The notes beneath the pieces were generated by a model. It worked only from the letters and a program-made list of their open reading frames with translations. It was not told the origin of the DNA and did not search any database. A stretch of 64,000 bases of DNA, from contig NC_088775.1 in the NCBI RefSeq assembly GCF_954871325.1, positions 27,319,561-27,383,560 on the forward strand. Reading direction: 5' to 3'. Both the position numbers and the translations under genes were made by a program. The DNA is from Gordionus sp. m RMFG-2023. Lineage: Eukaryota; Nematomorpha; Gordioida; Chordodea; Parachordodidae. This document shows positions 23,101-34,520 of the stretch, piece by piece. Numbering within the stretch: the stretch's first letter is position 1; every line of letters starts with the position of its first letter.

Positions 23101-24322
23101 ACCTATTCCGGTTTCACATTTTGGCAATACCACCTCACCTCCTATAACCATTCTCGTTTCAACGCCCATCATTGAAACCTCCCTCAAAACGTCATCCCCA
23201 GATGATTCACATATTCCTAGTTCCCAATACAAACGTAAAATAGATCCGACGTCATATGCTAACGAAATGGATTCAGATCTTACCACTTCCTTCAATCCTA
23301 TCATCAAAAAGTTGGACACTCGTTCTACCCCTGTCAGATATTCCCTCAATCAGCCTGCCTTGTCATTGGCAACCTCCTCCACCCACGATTTAGCTTCCGA
23401 CTTGAAGCTCAACGTGAGCCTCAAAATGCAGTCCTTATCGTTAAATAGAAAGTTGTCTTCCCCCATCATCGAGCCACTTGACTACCCTATTCCTAAAATC
23501 GGCGCCCCGATACACAAGTTGCACGCACCTTATTTAACAACCGATCTAGTACCGAGCTTATCCCATTTAAAGGACATGGAGATGCTAGCACTCGGGCCCA
23601 CTATGCTACCCCCTCATCTTGGGATCAACGACGATATATCCGGCTTTATAGTTAACGCCATTAGGAAAGAGTTAGGGTCATCTCCCGACAAAGTTCATCA
23701 TTCTAAACCCTTCGAGTTTCTGGAGGCTAATAATAGGGACCCAATCCTCCGTTCTAAGACAATGGTTAACCCTGAAACTGGAATCCTGATGAACCCTCCA
23801 TCTTTTTTTCCACCATACCCCATCGGTTCCCTCCCCTATTCCAACATGATTGTTCATTCCTTGCAATCTATCAACTCCTCGAAACAATCATTTTTATCTA
23901 ATGCTGAAGCCAAAAATAATCAATTAATTCGGCCCAAATCGGACAAACTTAAAAAAAATGTTGGCCACCCACTGGGTAATAATATACCACCTTCTTCCTT
24001 GTTCGATAGCATGTCGGGCTTTCACGCCATGTTACAATATCATCAAAAGCACAAACTCATGACGGGTAGTCAACAATTACCCTTTGTGTTTCCCACTTTG
24101 CCCCATGAAATTTCTCCCCTACCCTTTCTCAACCCAAATTTCTCTTCGAACTCATCTGAAAACAGAACATTTAACCATAAGCAAAAAATTTTACCCACTA
24201 GTCTGCAAGATATCGTCTCCAAATCTGTAAACAATGCCACTTTACAGAATGAGGACTCCGAATTTCCCCAGAAATCCATCGATTCAAATTTACAGACCAT
24301 CATAACGTTAGATGATGAATGA
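19817..24322 (+). CDS. Ubinuclein/yemanuclein-like HIRA-complex subunit (multi-exon, 5' part missing)
   Basis: Ubinucleins (UBN1/2; yemanuclein in Drosophila) work in the nucleus with HIRA, CABIN1 and ASF1 to deposit histone H3.3 outside replication. Their middle domain binds H3/H4 and DNA. Here exons at 19817-20111, 21187-21445, about 22414-22644 and 23053-24322 keep one frame across every junction. The first two carry the middle domain: RFFTPQINAVLL, then HVPCSRDTLLKRTKRLW (the family's PC-x-D-x-L-x-KR-x-x-L motif), then WPKLTSELVLTNHARRFLE and TLKLEFWDRQ. The last exon encodes a long Ser/Pro/Asn-rich, probably disordered C-terminus. The N-terminal HRD, which selects H3.3, was not found in this window. 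Exons 1-2 are secure; the third exon borders are less so. Confidence 0.82.
20112..21186 (+). other. Intron of the ubinuclein-like gene
   Basis: GT...CAG borders join the phase-1 exon end to CACTCAAATGC in frame. The intron holds a relative of the GGCTC inverted-repeat family near 20150-20240 and an AACCGAACCTGAACCGG-like repeat fragment near 20760-20825. No frame of note. Confidence 0.7.
21187..21445 (+). CDS. Ubinuclein-like gene, middle-domain exon 2
   Basis: The exon follows AATCAG and ends before GTTAGT in phase 2. It encodes LKCVDKSQKEAISDPQWPKL, then LTNHARRFLEEVVTLKLEFW and SRFPRNSDELNI. It corresponds to the second helical half of the middle domain, which in vertebrate UBN1 runs through ...LCQVVKIKLE... 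to a WPKGWM-type segment. Confidence 0.8.
21446..22413 (+). other. Intron of the ubinuclein-like gene
   Basis: It starts GTTAGT. It includes another relative of the GGCTC inverted-repeat family at about 21790-21885. The acceptor I chose (AATATAG at 22413) has a weak pyrimidine tract. The alternative TTTAAG at 22375 would run into a stop in the required phase. Confidence 0.5.
22414..22644 (+). CDS. Ubinuclein-like gene, exon 3 (borders tentative)
   Basis: It encodes SKKVKKHHTNRLISKVISPT, which fits the basic segment ending the vertebrate middle domain (a Lys/Arg-rich run then H-x-T-x-x-L-x-x-K). A Ser/Thr/Pro/Asn-rich stretch follows. The donor AG|GTTTTT at 22645 gives phase 2 and joins in frame to 23053. 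A donor at 22638 (CCA|GTATTA) looks better locally but breaks the frame with that acceptor. Confidence 0.55.
22645..23052 (+). other. Intron of the ubinuclein-like gene
   Basis: It begins GTTTTT and ends ATTATACAG at 23052. Near 22730-22830 a CCCGCTAGAGATTTGCAACG and GTTTGCAATGGGAGG-like pair forms inverted ends of a small repeat. Confidence 0.5.
23053..24322 (+). CDS. Ubinuclein-like gene, terminal exon with disordered C-terminus
   Basis: About 422 codons are open to the TGA at 24320-24322, with codon use and GC content clearly above the flanks. The product is rich in Ser, Pro, Asn, Leu and Thr. Short segments such as LGINDDISGFIVNAIRKELG look helical. There are no known folded domains. Vertebrate ubinucleins also end in a long low-complexity tail. 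That this exon belongs to the ubinuclein gene rests on frame continuity and position. Confidence 0.7.
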
Positions 24323-24525
24323 TGCATAATATTGTATTAATAACATTTTCAGTTTGTATATAATGTAACTTTTTTGTTAGTTGAAGATGATAATTTTTTT
24401 TATATTGTTATTACATTATATATAATTAATTTAATTTGTTCAAATATTAATTTGTTTTTGTTTGTTCGATTTCTTTTTTCATTGACATTAATTTTGTACA
24501 CAGAGTAGAAAACATGAAGAAAATT

Positions 24526-24531
24526 AATAAA
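24526..24531 (+). promoter_or_regulatory. Candidate poly(A) signal of the ubinuclein-like gene
   Basis: AATAAA lies ~200 bases after the stop codon, followed by T-rich sequence. It ends just before the inverted-repeat element at 24576. Confidence 0.5.
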
Positions 24532-24575
24532 ATTTTTTACCCAAGACTATTATCAAATTTTGAATTTGCTGTAAC

Positions 24576-25224
24576 TAGGACTGTGCCGATCCACAAATTT
24601 TTAACCGATCGGATATTGATTTATATTTGACATCTATCTTTGAACCAATTTCATAAAAATATCACTATTTCCTATTTTTTTTTTAAACTAACTAATTTTC
24701 ACGAATGTTTTTTTATTCTCCAAAAATAATCTCATTTAAAATATTTGCAATATTTATGGGAAATTGCTAAACAGCTCCTTTAGCTAATTTTTTAAAAGTA
24801 CTTGATCAAGATTTTAACCAAAATATTTTTACCTAAGCCTCGAAATTTCACTAATAGAAGTCTAAACCTTTCTGCCATCTGTTGGCAATATCAATTGAGT
24901 AATTTACATTTGGCCAAAGTCTTGTGTTAACTCTTTATAAAAATTGGCTAAATCGAGCCATCAAACTAGCTGAATGTGTCTCGTTAGATATTTTAAAATC
25001 ATTTTCCTGTGCAGACAAATATAACAAAATATAAAATTTTTAGCTCTTTTTTTAATTATTAAAAATATATTGTATTTTAGTTTCGTTCATTAATTTATTA
25101 TGAAATTATATATATAAAATAATTAATGGGATCTGTTTTTTTTTAAATATTGACCCGATCCGATCTTTTTTGAAAAGGTTAAATATCAGTGCCCATCCGA
25201 TATTTAATATCAGCACAACCCCTA
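24576..25224. mobile_element. hAT-like MITE, ~650 bp
   Basis: The ends TAGGACTGTGCCGAT and (inverse) TAGGGGTTGTGCTGAT are terminal inverted repeats of the kind seen in hAT elements. The eight bases outside agree at six positions (GCTGTAAC on the left, GTTTTAAC on the right), as for an aged 8-bp target duplication. It has no transposase. A GGCTC-family relative lies inside at about 24750-24990, so one element may be nested in the other. Confidence 0.6.
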
Positions 25225-25247
25225 GTTTTAACTGTAAATTATGTTTT

Positions 25248-25955
25248 TTTGAGGACCGTGGTCCGGACCAGTCTTTCTATTTTTTACGTTCCGGACCGGT
25301 CTTTTATTATAAGTTTGCTTTACTATTCAATTAATATAATTTTTTTGTATATTTTATTTTATGATTCTAGATGAGTTATTTTAGATTTTGTTAATTTTTA
25401 TGTTACAATATATGTGTTCACTGCAGTACCAAATTTAATGTATCGTCAGCAACAAGTAACAAAATAATTGTTTATAATTTTTTAAGCAATAATAAATTAA
25501 TCAAAATAAGCAGTTATTAAAATATTTTGGTTATTATTTATATAGTTCTATTTTTTCTTAAGAAAATGTCTGAATAATTCATTGTCAAAATAACTTAACC
25601 TTATTCTATAAAATAATTAGGTACCTTAAGGAGACATTTGATATAATATATACTTCTAATGATGAAAATGAAAATATCTCAAAAACACAATCTACTCTTA
25701 ATTTTAATATCCCCTCACAAGCACAAAATCACTTTCTTCAATACCATTGGATAAATTTTATTGTTTATACAATACTATATTTAATAAAATGATAAAACAA
25801 ATTAAACTAGGTTAAAAAAAATATGTTTTTTAAACAAATAAAAAGACCAGTCCTGGACCGGTCTTTTTATTTATGACCACGGTTCGGATCGACCTTTTTC
25901 TTAAGGATCGTGGTCCGGTCCAAGGGTATCGGTCCAGTCCGGACCGTGACCTTAC
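25248..25955. repeat. Repeat with GGTCCGGACC-type inverted ends
   Basis: The left end has GAGGACCGTGGTCCGGACC. The right end has the inverse form around 25925-25952 and further CCGGTCC motifs from 25848. The AT-rich middle carries no gene. This is probably a MITE-like unit of ~700 bases. Related CCGGACC sequence is seen at 26535-26670. Confidence 0.5.
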
Positions 25956-25959
25956 TAAT

Positions 25960-27370
25960 TATGCTAAAAATACAATAGAAGTTTATGTACCGATTCCACT
26001 TTTTTTAGCTCATAACGTAACAATGGAGGCAGACCCCACTGATAAAATATGTATTGTCTAATGTTAAATTTTTTTTAAAATTATGCAGTGGTTTTATTAG
26101 TGAGAGGCTCCTGGGGGCTCTAACCCCATAAAAATGTGGCTAATCCCTTCTAAAAAATTTAAAAACAATTTTGAACGCTCATCCATCAAATTCTGGCAAA
26201 ATTTTTAGATTTATTTAAACTTTGGATCAAGTGATATCTTAAAAATATTTTTACTTGATTTGATTCATTGATGTTTAATATTGTTATTTATAATTATTTA
26301 GAGGACAGGAAAGAGTTTTATACTATCAATCTTCTTATTTCCTTTTGACTTCATTGATTTAAGGCCCAATGTATAATCATTTCTTTTAAACTATGATATG
26401 ATGTATGAGAAAGTAAAAGGGTTTTGATAAAATATCAAATCACAATCTTTTACAAATCAATATATGGTAAAATTGAGAATAGATCGGAAACCTCATGATA
26501 TTGTTTGTATATTTATTTGATAATTATAAAAATATAATATTAATTTTTCTATTGGTTTAAACCGAAGGTTGATTGCAAACTCCGGACCGAAGATTGATTG
26601 CCAAACTAACCAATTCGAAAGTTCAACCAGCCTATGTTTGGTCCGGTCGTTGAATCGAGAAAAACGGACCGTCACTTTAAATTAACGTTCATCATAAAAT
26701 ATATAATTGAAAGGTTGGTTACCTAAAAATAATATAAATAAAAATTAGATATATCGAATATAAAAGGTTATATAATATCTTATAACCCCCTCCCATTTAA
26801 ATATTAAATTTTTTAGACTATTTTTAAGTTTTTTGAATTGATATTCTTTAATAAGATATTATCGATAGTTTAATTCGAATGAGGCTCATAAGTTATCTAT
26901 ATTAGAAAAAATTAATTTTTTATTTCGCATATTCTAACTTTTTTAAGGTCAAAGAATAGCCTTTATTTTATTTATTGTTTCAGAAGTTATGTTTTTTATA
27001 CCCTTCTTTTGGGACTATTTTCACTTTAAACTGCCCCGACTCTGAAATTGGTAATAATTGACCACCCCGTTTTAAATTCTATTATTTTACTAATAAGAGG
27101 AATCTCTATCACCTGAGCCCATCACTCCTTTTTTTCAGGGGGAAAATTTAGCTGTATTATACCTAACTGCCATCACTGTAATTTTAGACTTAAAATTGCT
27201 AAATTTAAGGATGCCCAATTAATGAAGATAAATGTGGATAAAGGGTCCAACCGGTAACGCAGCCTGATTCTGTTATACTGCTTGTTAATAAAAGAATTAT
27301 ACTGGGAAGAAGGAGTCAAAAAAGATATATTATTTATTCGTGGGAACGCTATATCAGGAGATGAAAGTAA
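25960..27370. other. Non-coding stretch
   Basis: The only structured part I see is the CCGGACC-rich patch at 26535-26670. A 60-codon minus frame over it is not a gene. Confidence 0.4.
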
Positions 27371-27372
27371 AA

Positions 27373-27525
27373 AAACATCAAATAAATAATTTTATTTTCA
27401 TTTCATAATATAATAATATAGATATTAAATAATATCATGTTTATTTGTTTATAATAATAAAATATTTACATTAAATATAAATAAAATGAATTATTTTACT
27501 AATAAATGAATAATAATTAATGCTA
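27373..27525 (+). repeat. Solo fragment related to the foldback element
   Basis: AAAACATCAAATAA, TTTCATTTCATAATA and TTAAATATAAATAAAAT follow in the same order as at 15865-16025, the block just inside the right GCGAA array. The copy lacks the GCGAA array and the tandem units. Confidence 0.65.
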
Positions 27526-29636
27526 GGCATATTTATAGAATGCTGACGGACGATTAGCCGATGCAGAATTTTTACTAATTTAGTTTTAGCCGATTTTTTG
27601 GCTACGATTTTTATAAAAATGCTATTTTTCTAAAAATTTCGAATTGAGTCGTTATTTTAAAAATTTATTAACTTTTACTAATTCATCTTTCAAATTCTTC
27701 CTTATAATGATATTGTATACATTTTTGTGGAGAGAGGGGTGGGGTGTAGGGGGAAAATTTTTCAGCCAGTTTAAAACATATTGCCACATATTAACTAATA
27801 AAGACCTGTTTCACAAATTCAAAAATAAAGGTTTTCTAAATAAATATTTTTTTGAGCATGCTCAAATACGATTTTTTGATCAAATTTTGCCTTAAATTTC
27901 AAAAATATTTTATAAAAATTTCTTTAAGAGTAATTAATTTTTCTGTGGTTTATATGTAAAAAATATCTTTATTGATTACATTCATAATGATAGAAAGGTT
28001 TGAACATCTATTAACAATATCACGAGGCTAGCATAATATTATTTCTTCTTAAATCTTAATTTAAATTAGACAAAATCGAGCCGCCACTATTTCTGCCCTA
28101 TAGTATATTCTATTAATTTGAATATTATTATTTATATTTTATAGATTAGCGTAAGTATGTAAGTTATTATTTCATCATCATATAATTCTGAATTCATTAC
28201 CATGATCTAAATAAATTAAATACTTTACAGTAACATCAATATTTAATAAACTAATTCTATTCTTAATAAATGTAAAATTGTCCAAAAAGTATAATATAAG
28301 TTTCAAAATCTTCAAGTTTTAATTAAAAGAGATACTTGATTGTAATATTATATTATTGTTAATAATTTATTAAGATTACTAGATTATTATAATAGATGCA
28401 ATAATAAAAATAATTAAGTATGAAATATTGTATACATAGATAGAGTGACGTAACCAGGATTTTCTAATGTAAAGGGGAGAGAGGGGAAACTCAACCTTCG
28501 GCCGGGTCCCTACTATAAAAAATTCTTATATATTATTGATTTTTCGGTGGTCTTTATATAATCTCCGTTAAAGTTGACTAAACAAGTCCTAATTCTAAAA
28601 TATGGAAATGTTTTGTAATTTATTAGTATTGTAGCCAGTATAAAGGAAAAGATTATTAGTATCATACTTCTTTACTACTTCAGCCCATTTGGTAGATAGT
28701 TTAAAGAAAATCATTTTTGGCAAAATAAAAAAAATCGTTAAAATTGGTATCATGCTAGAAGGAAAATTATAGAAGCAATGAACAATATGTAATGCATGAT
28801 TAGTACTTACTAGTTCATTGATCAATTTTTTTTTCAGCCAATAAATAAAAACTAATAATAAGTGAAATAAAAATTATGGCAAGTCTTAGGCTGAATCTTA
28901 AATATCCAATTTTAAATATTAAAAATCAATTTGTTCTGAATACATTAAGGTTTCTTTTCCCCGATTCAAAATATTTATGAATCTTATGATTCTATGATCT
29001 TCATATTTGTTGTTTTTTTTCTAGTAATAAAAATCTCACTAAACAAGAGAACAAAGATCTAGAAGCACAAAAGCAATTAAAATGTTAAACGAAATATCTA
29101 AAATAATTTTACTATTATTTTCATATAAAAAATGCTAATATCTTTCACAATATGAGACTTGATGTGGTTGTAGTTTTGATACTTCATATTTAATAGCAGC
29201 ATAAAAACGTAGTCAAATAGATTTGTGGCATATCTTTAACATTTAGTGAAATAGGAATAAATTAACGATTGTTTCTTCATAATGAATTGACAAAGTATAT
29301 TTTTTTTAAAAAGGAATATATAACAAACTAGGCAAGGTTTTGCAAAATAATATAAAAATAATCAAATATTGAGATCAAATCAATTTATTAAATTAAAATA
29401 AAAATCTTTAAAAATACTTTTGATTTTTTAATAAGCCCCCCCCCCCAACCACCACCATGCCTTCACCGCTGCATGGATATAAAATAATTAATATCTTTTA
29501 GAATTTATTTATTTTTAGTATGATTATTTGAAATTTCGCTATTATTTTAAAGTTTTTATCAAAGGTTTTATAATTTACATAATAGTTGAACACAATTTAA
29601 AGTTATATAAATTTATATATTTTATAAATAATTAAA
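27526..29636. other. Non-coding stretch with dispersed repeat remnants
   Basis: About 27648-28095 is a longer relative of the GGCTC family. Its TTAACTTTTACTAATTCATC part also recurs near 49290-49330. A C-run lies at 29437-29445. No supported gene. Confidence 0.4.
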
Positions 29637-29641
29637 TTTTA

Positions 29642-29909
29642 TATTAAGGTTGGCAAAAAAAGAGAAAAACAGATACTTAATTTTATTAAATAATTTTATT
29701 TTAAAATATATTTAAAACTGATAAGTACAATAATTTTCTAAGTTTATATAGTTTACAAAATCTATCAAGTAATTTATGTCGAATTATTGAGTTAATTTTA
29801 TAAAACGAGTCCACGAGGTTAAAGTTAATATAATATAAAGAATAAAAAAAATCAATAATTTATTTAATAGATCGCGATAAATTAATAGATCAATTTGTAC
29901 ATCACAACA
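29642..29909 (-). repeat. Downstream LTR of Gypsy-B
   Basis: It runs from TATTAAGGTTGGC to CATCACAACA on the plus strand. A purine tract, AAGGGGTGAAA on the minus strand (29910-29920), abuts it on the element side, as expected of a polypurine tract. Confidence 0.88.
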
Positions 29910-29936
29910 TTTCACCCCTTAAGAAACAAACTCCGC

Positions 29937-32932
29937 TCAAATTCTTCTTGTATGTGAATATTTTATGTTCAAAATATAATCTTGATATCGTGCGGGTAAT
30001 GTTCTATTCCGGCTAGGCCTCGTAATGTCGGCTGTACAATCTTTATCTTGTTGAGTAACATTTCTCTCCTTGTAAAATGTAATCGTTGGTATTTCATGAA
30101 TTAATACTTCGTTAGTGGTAAATCTTTTCTTAAGTTGGTCTAAGTGTCTCCTTAATATACCATTTTTCGTTTGAATTTGAAATAACATGTTATTTTCTTT
30201 TTTTATTGTAACGCCTTCATCCCACTTGTTTACTCCAAAATTTCTATACCAAATTTTTTCTCCAATATTCATCGTTCTATTTTTTGGTAAAGCTATGAAC
30301 GCAGTGTTGTCGTCGTCTTTCTTATATTTTAATAAATCCTAATTTGTTCTCATATCATGATTGAACATGAGTTTTCTTGGTGGGATGCCAGTCGTACTGT
30401 TTGGCGTGTTTCTGTAGTTGAACAAAAATTTCTCCAAAGCGATATCTATGTCCATGTTATTTTGTTCCATGTACTTCTTCATATGTGATTTAAAGGTTCT
30501 TACTATCCTTTCAACTTGCCCGTTTGACAGTTGATGGTGAGCTGAAGTCTGAAAGTGATGTATATCATGGTCTCTACAAAATATTTTGAAGAGTTGACTT
30601 GTAAAATTTGAGCCATTATCAGAAACTATTTGTTCTGGAATACCAAATAAGCTAATTGTTTTAATCAATTCTTATATTGTAAATTACGAGGTTATTGATT
30701 TCACCGGCGTGATTATAGGAAACTTGCTGTACGCATCTACTATAAGCAACCAGTACTTGTTAAAAAATGGCCCAGCGTAATCAATGTGAATTCTTTCGAA
30801 TGGCTTCGTCGTTAACATCCAAGGATGCTGTGTGTTAATGGGATTATCGGCCCAAATGTTACATGATTTGCATTCTTTTACTTCGTTATCAATATCATTG
30901 TTAATTCTAGGCCACCAAAGTTATTCTTTAGCTAAATGTTTGGTTTTGCCAGCACCAAAGTGTCCTTCGTGTAAATGTTGTAGCATTGATTTTCTTAAAA
31001 CTTTAGGTACTATGATTTTATTTTCTTTAAATAGACAATTTTCCATAATACATAATTCCGTCACCATATTGTTATATGTTTTATTTTTTATCGTGTCACC
31101 GTTTCTAATTTCGTTCATTATTTCCATTTATTCTCTGTCGTTAGAAGTTTCTTTTTCGATCATTTTAAAGTTAATTGGTACGTCCCATAAATCATTATTT
31201 TATTTTATACCATCCATAATGTGTATTTCTTCTTCTGAAGGGGTTAATGGCAATCTGGACAAACAATCTGGCACCGTGTTGTGTTTACCCGCTCTATGTC
31301 GTATTTGGAAATCGTAAGCTCCCATTGCAATATTCCACTTCTGCAACCTTATCGAGATGGATGAATTTTCTTTTAAACCTTTGGAAAATATATAAATCAA
31401 CGGCTTGTGATCGGTGATGATTGTAAATTTAGTTCCGATATATTCTTGAAATCTTTTCATCGCAAAAATAATCGCCAACGCTTCGCGTTCAATGTTAGTG
31501 TAATTTCTTTCGGATTTAAATAAGGATCTTGAGGCAAAAGCTATCGGCTTTTCTTTGCCGTCCCCTTCTAAGTGAAATAAATAGCTCCCAAACTGCGTTT
31601 AGATGCATCCGCGGCTATACCTATGGGTAAATCAGGATTGAAAAAGTTCAATGTGGGAGGTTGACTGATTAAAGTTTTTAATTTTTTATAACATTCTTGA
31701 TGTTCGGTATCCCAAGACCATTTATCTCTGTTGATTATTTTGTATAGTGGATCTGCCAGATCCGCAAAACTGTTTAAAAATTTAAGGTAATAGCTCGCCA
31801 TGCCTAAGAAAGTAGATAATTCTTCTGAATTTTTTGGTTCCGGCATATCAACAATAGCTTTTATTTTATCATCGTTGGAAATGTATACCATGTTTGTCTA
31901 TATCATGTCCCAAAAAGCGTATTTTATCTTGCATGAATAAACTCTTGTCGAAATTGGGGGTTAATCCATACTTGATGATCTTTTCGAATACTTTTTTAAT
32001 GTTCTCCAAATGTATCTCATCGTTATCACCTATAATTAACAAGTCGTCAATGTAGAATATAACATCTTTTAAATCTCCGAAAACCTGTTCCATAGTCTGT
32101 TGGAATATGGCTGAAGATGTTTTCAGTCCGAACGGAAGTCTCGTAAATCTGAAGTATCCTTTATGCGTGGATATAGTTAGCAGATCTCTAGAGTCTTTGT
32201 GAATAGGAATTTGCAGGAAGGCTTGTTTGAAATCAATTTTACTAAATTTTTTTCCTCCAGCTAACTTGGCAATCAGATCGTTAATTCTAGGTATGGGGTA
32301 TTTGAAATCTTCAAACGCTGGGTTAACTGTGTATTTAAAGTCGGCGCACAATCTGAGACTCCCATTGTTTTTAAAAACTGGTGTGAGTGGACTCGCCCAT
32401 CTAACGTCTTTTACCGGCTCGATGATTTTGTTTTCCAGCCAGGTATTTAATTCTTTAGTTGAATATCTACTCTAGAATAAGGTACCCTTCTCGGTGGTAT
32501 AATTTTTGGCTTAGCATTTGACTTTAGTCGTAACCTGACTTGCGTTTTTGTAACAGGTTTATTATTTAATTTAGACTTACAATTGGATATTAATTCCGCC
32601 AAATCGTTTTTATGATCCGTGTCAATTAAGCCTATAAATCTTTCAAGTATGTTTTTAAAATGTTTCAACCAAGGTCTTCCTAATAAAGGCATCATGTTAA
32701 TGTTTACTATCAATACATCTAAAATTTAAGAACTTCCTTCGTATTTTACATTCAGTCGTGTTGAGCCTATCACTTGTATGGTCTTGCCGTCGTAACCAGA
32801 TAACTGAATGTTGGACTTCGTAATGTTTTTTATGCCCACTTTCTTAATCATATATTTTGGTAGAATTGTGAATTTCGTGCCCGTATCCACTTGTAGTGAA
32901 GTCAAGATGTTATTAATTTTGATGTTCACCAT
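29937..32932 (-). pseudogene. pol: Gypsy-B pol region (fossil)
   Basis: Parts in order on the minus strand: protease with VDTGTKFTILP (about 32870-32900); reverse transcriptase with MCADFKYTVNPAFE, RLPFGLKTSSAIFQ and FYIDDLLIIG (about 31870-32350); RNase H with AADASKRSLGAIYF and ITDHKPLIYIF (about 31200-31640); the integrase zinc region HEGHFGAGKTKHL (about 30930-30970); integrase core parts with IVSDNGSNFTSQLF (about 30600-30640); and a C-terminal region with MNIGEKIWYRNFG (about 30230-30270). The region is broken many times. Confidence 0.85.
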
Positions 32933-32952
32933 GAATGCGTCATCTTTAACAT

Positions 32953-34121
32953 TTAGTACTTCGTTTTGTTATTTATATCAATATTTAACAAATTATAATC
33001 TTTCTTATCGATTGATATGATTTTGTCGTCTTCGATCTCTTCTATATCAAATGTATTAATTTTATTTGAATAAGGTACTTGGTGTCTAGGATTATGATTG
33101 TAATTTTTATTGTCACGATCGTAAAATTGTTGATGCACATTAGATCTATTATAATCTCTAAAATTTTGAAACGGTTGTCTGGTGTTGTCAAATCTGTTGT
33201 AGTTTTTGAAATCATTAAAAGGCTTATAATTATTATTATATCCTTTGTTGTTAATATTAAATCTATTATTATTGTTATCTCTTGTGTCGTGATTATTGAA
33301 AGGAATATAAGAAGTTTCCCATCTATTTTGATCACAAAATCTATCATAATTTAGTCTTGGAAAATGATAGTTATTTTGGTTGTTGAATCTTATGTTGCCA
33401 TAATATGGTCGAGTCTGCCATGGTTGTCTAAACTGATGGCTGTAATTATTATCATGATATCTGTTGCTCTCAACATATGGCATCATCCGGGTGTTGTCAT
33501 ATCTGATATTAGTTGGTTTTAGTTCATAAACTTTCTTACCTTGTCTTGTTCCCTCCAAATGTTTTAGATCGGAGTGTGTATTTTCTTTGATGTCAATCTT
33601 ATGTGTAAATGTTACGATGTCTGTTTCGTCTAATTCTTTGCCTACCTTTATAATGCCATCTAAAATAAGTAAATCTTTAATTCTGTATTTAATTTCCTTA
33701 GAAGAGCTTGATACTTTTATTTTTTCTAAAACCCTGTCGTAGCCGATAAAGTTGCAGTCCATATTTAGTTGACAAATACGGGTAACCCAATCTAAAAAAC
33801 TTTCTCTCTCTTTTTGAACGGCTGCATTGAATTCGCTAATTTTTTTGTTTCGAATCTTGGAAGGCTGTAATAATCTAAGTTTGTTGATGAGTACCGACGA
33901 TTGAAATCGGACTCAATGCATATCGATTGTAATTTTGAAAATACGTCATCAGGTAAATTATCAAGTAAGGTCGTGGCGTTATCCTCATCTGTGCTGTTAT
34001 TTTTTTTAAAAATAAGTTCAATTTTGATTAAATATATATCGATATTTCCTATATATTTAGGAAATTCGTATTTATATGATATAGTATCATTAGAAACATT
34101 AATTTTATTATCTTCCATCAT
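32953..34121 (-). pseudogene. gag: Gypsy-B gag region (fossil), Asn/Tyr/Arg-rich
   Basis: The upstream part resembles Gag of gypsy elements only weakly. The downstream part (about residues 90-250 of the 33762-32953 frame) is very rich in Asn, Tyr, Arg and Phe, with repeats like YNRSN and FNDFKNYNRFD. I see no CCHC knuckle, so RNA binding may rest on Arg/Tyr-rich sequence. A few breaks are present. Confidence 0.65.
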
Positions 34122-34243
34122 ATTTAATTAATTGAAAAAAAATTTTGTTATTGTTTTTTTTATATAATTTAATTATTTTGTTTTTAGAAATATGAAATTA
34201 TATTTTAATAAAATTTTAATTTACAAAGAAATTTACAAAGATA

Positions 34244-34256
34244 GCTACTGCCACCA
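34244..34256 (-). promoter_or_regulatory. Candidate primer-binding site of Gypsy-B
   Basis: TGGTGGCAGTAGC follows the upstream LTR directly on the minus strand. The tRNA is not assigned. Confidence 0.6.
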
Positions 34257-34515
34257 TATTAAGGTTGGCAAGAAAAGAGAAAAACAGATACTTAATTTTA
34301 TTAATTTTAAAATATATTTAAAACTGATAAGTACAATAATTTTCTAAGATTATATAGTTTATTAAATCTATCAAGTAATTTATGTCGAATTATTGAGTTA
34401 ATTTTATAAAACGAGTCCGCGAGGTTAAAGTTAATATAATATAAAGAATAAAAAAAATCAATAATTTATTTAATAGATCGCAATAAATTAATAGATCAAT
34501 TTGTTCATCACAACA
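34257..34515 (-). repeat. Upstream LTR of Gypsy-B
   Basis: It matches 29642-29909 over its length, with a short gap and a few substitutions. Confidence 0.88.
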
Positions 34516-34520
34516 TTTTA

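Larger units (their letters stand above)
29642..34515 (-). mobile_element. Ty3/gypsy LTR retroelement (Gypsy-B), heavily broken
   Basis: The element reads on the minus strand between LTRs at 34257-34515 (upstream) and 29642-29909 (downstream), flanked on both sides by TTTTA (29637-29641 and 34516-34520). It has a Gag region, protease, reverse transcriptase with YIDD, RNase H and integrase in the Ty3/gypsy order. The coding region is cut into many frames (roughly eight or more breaks). The LTRs differ at a few sites and one short gap, so it is older than Gypsy-A but not ancient. Confidence 0.92.
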
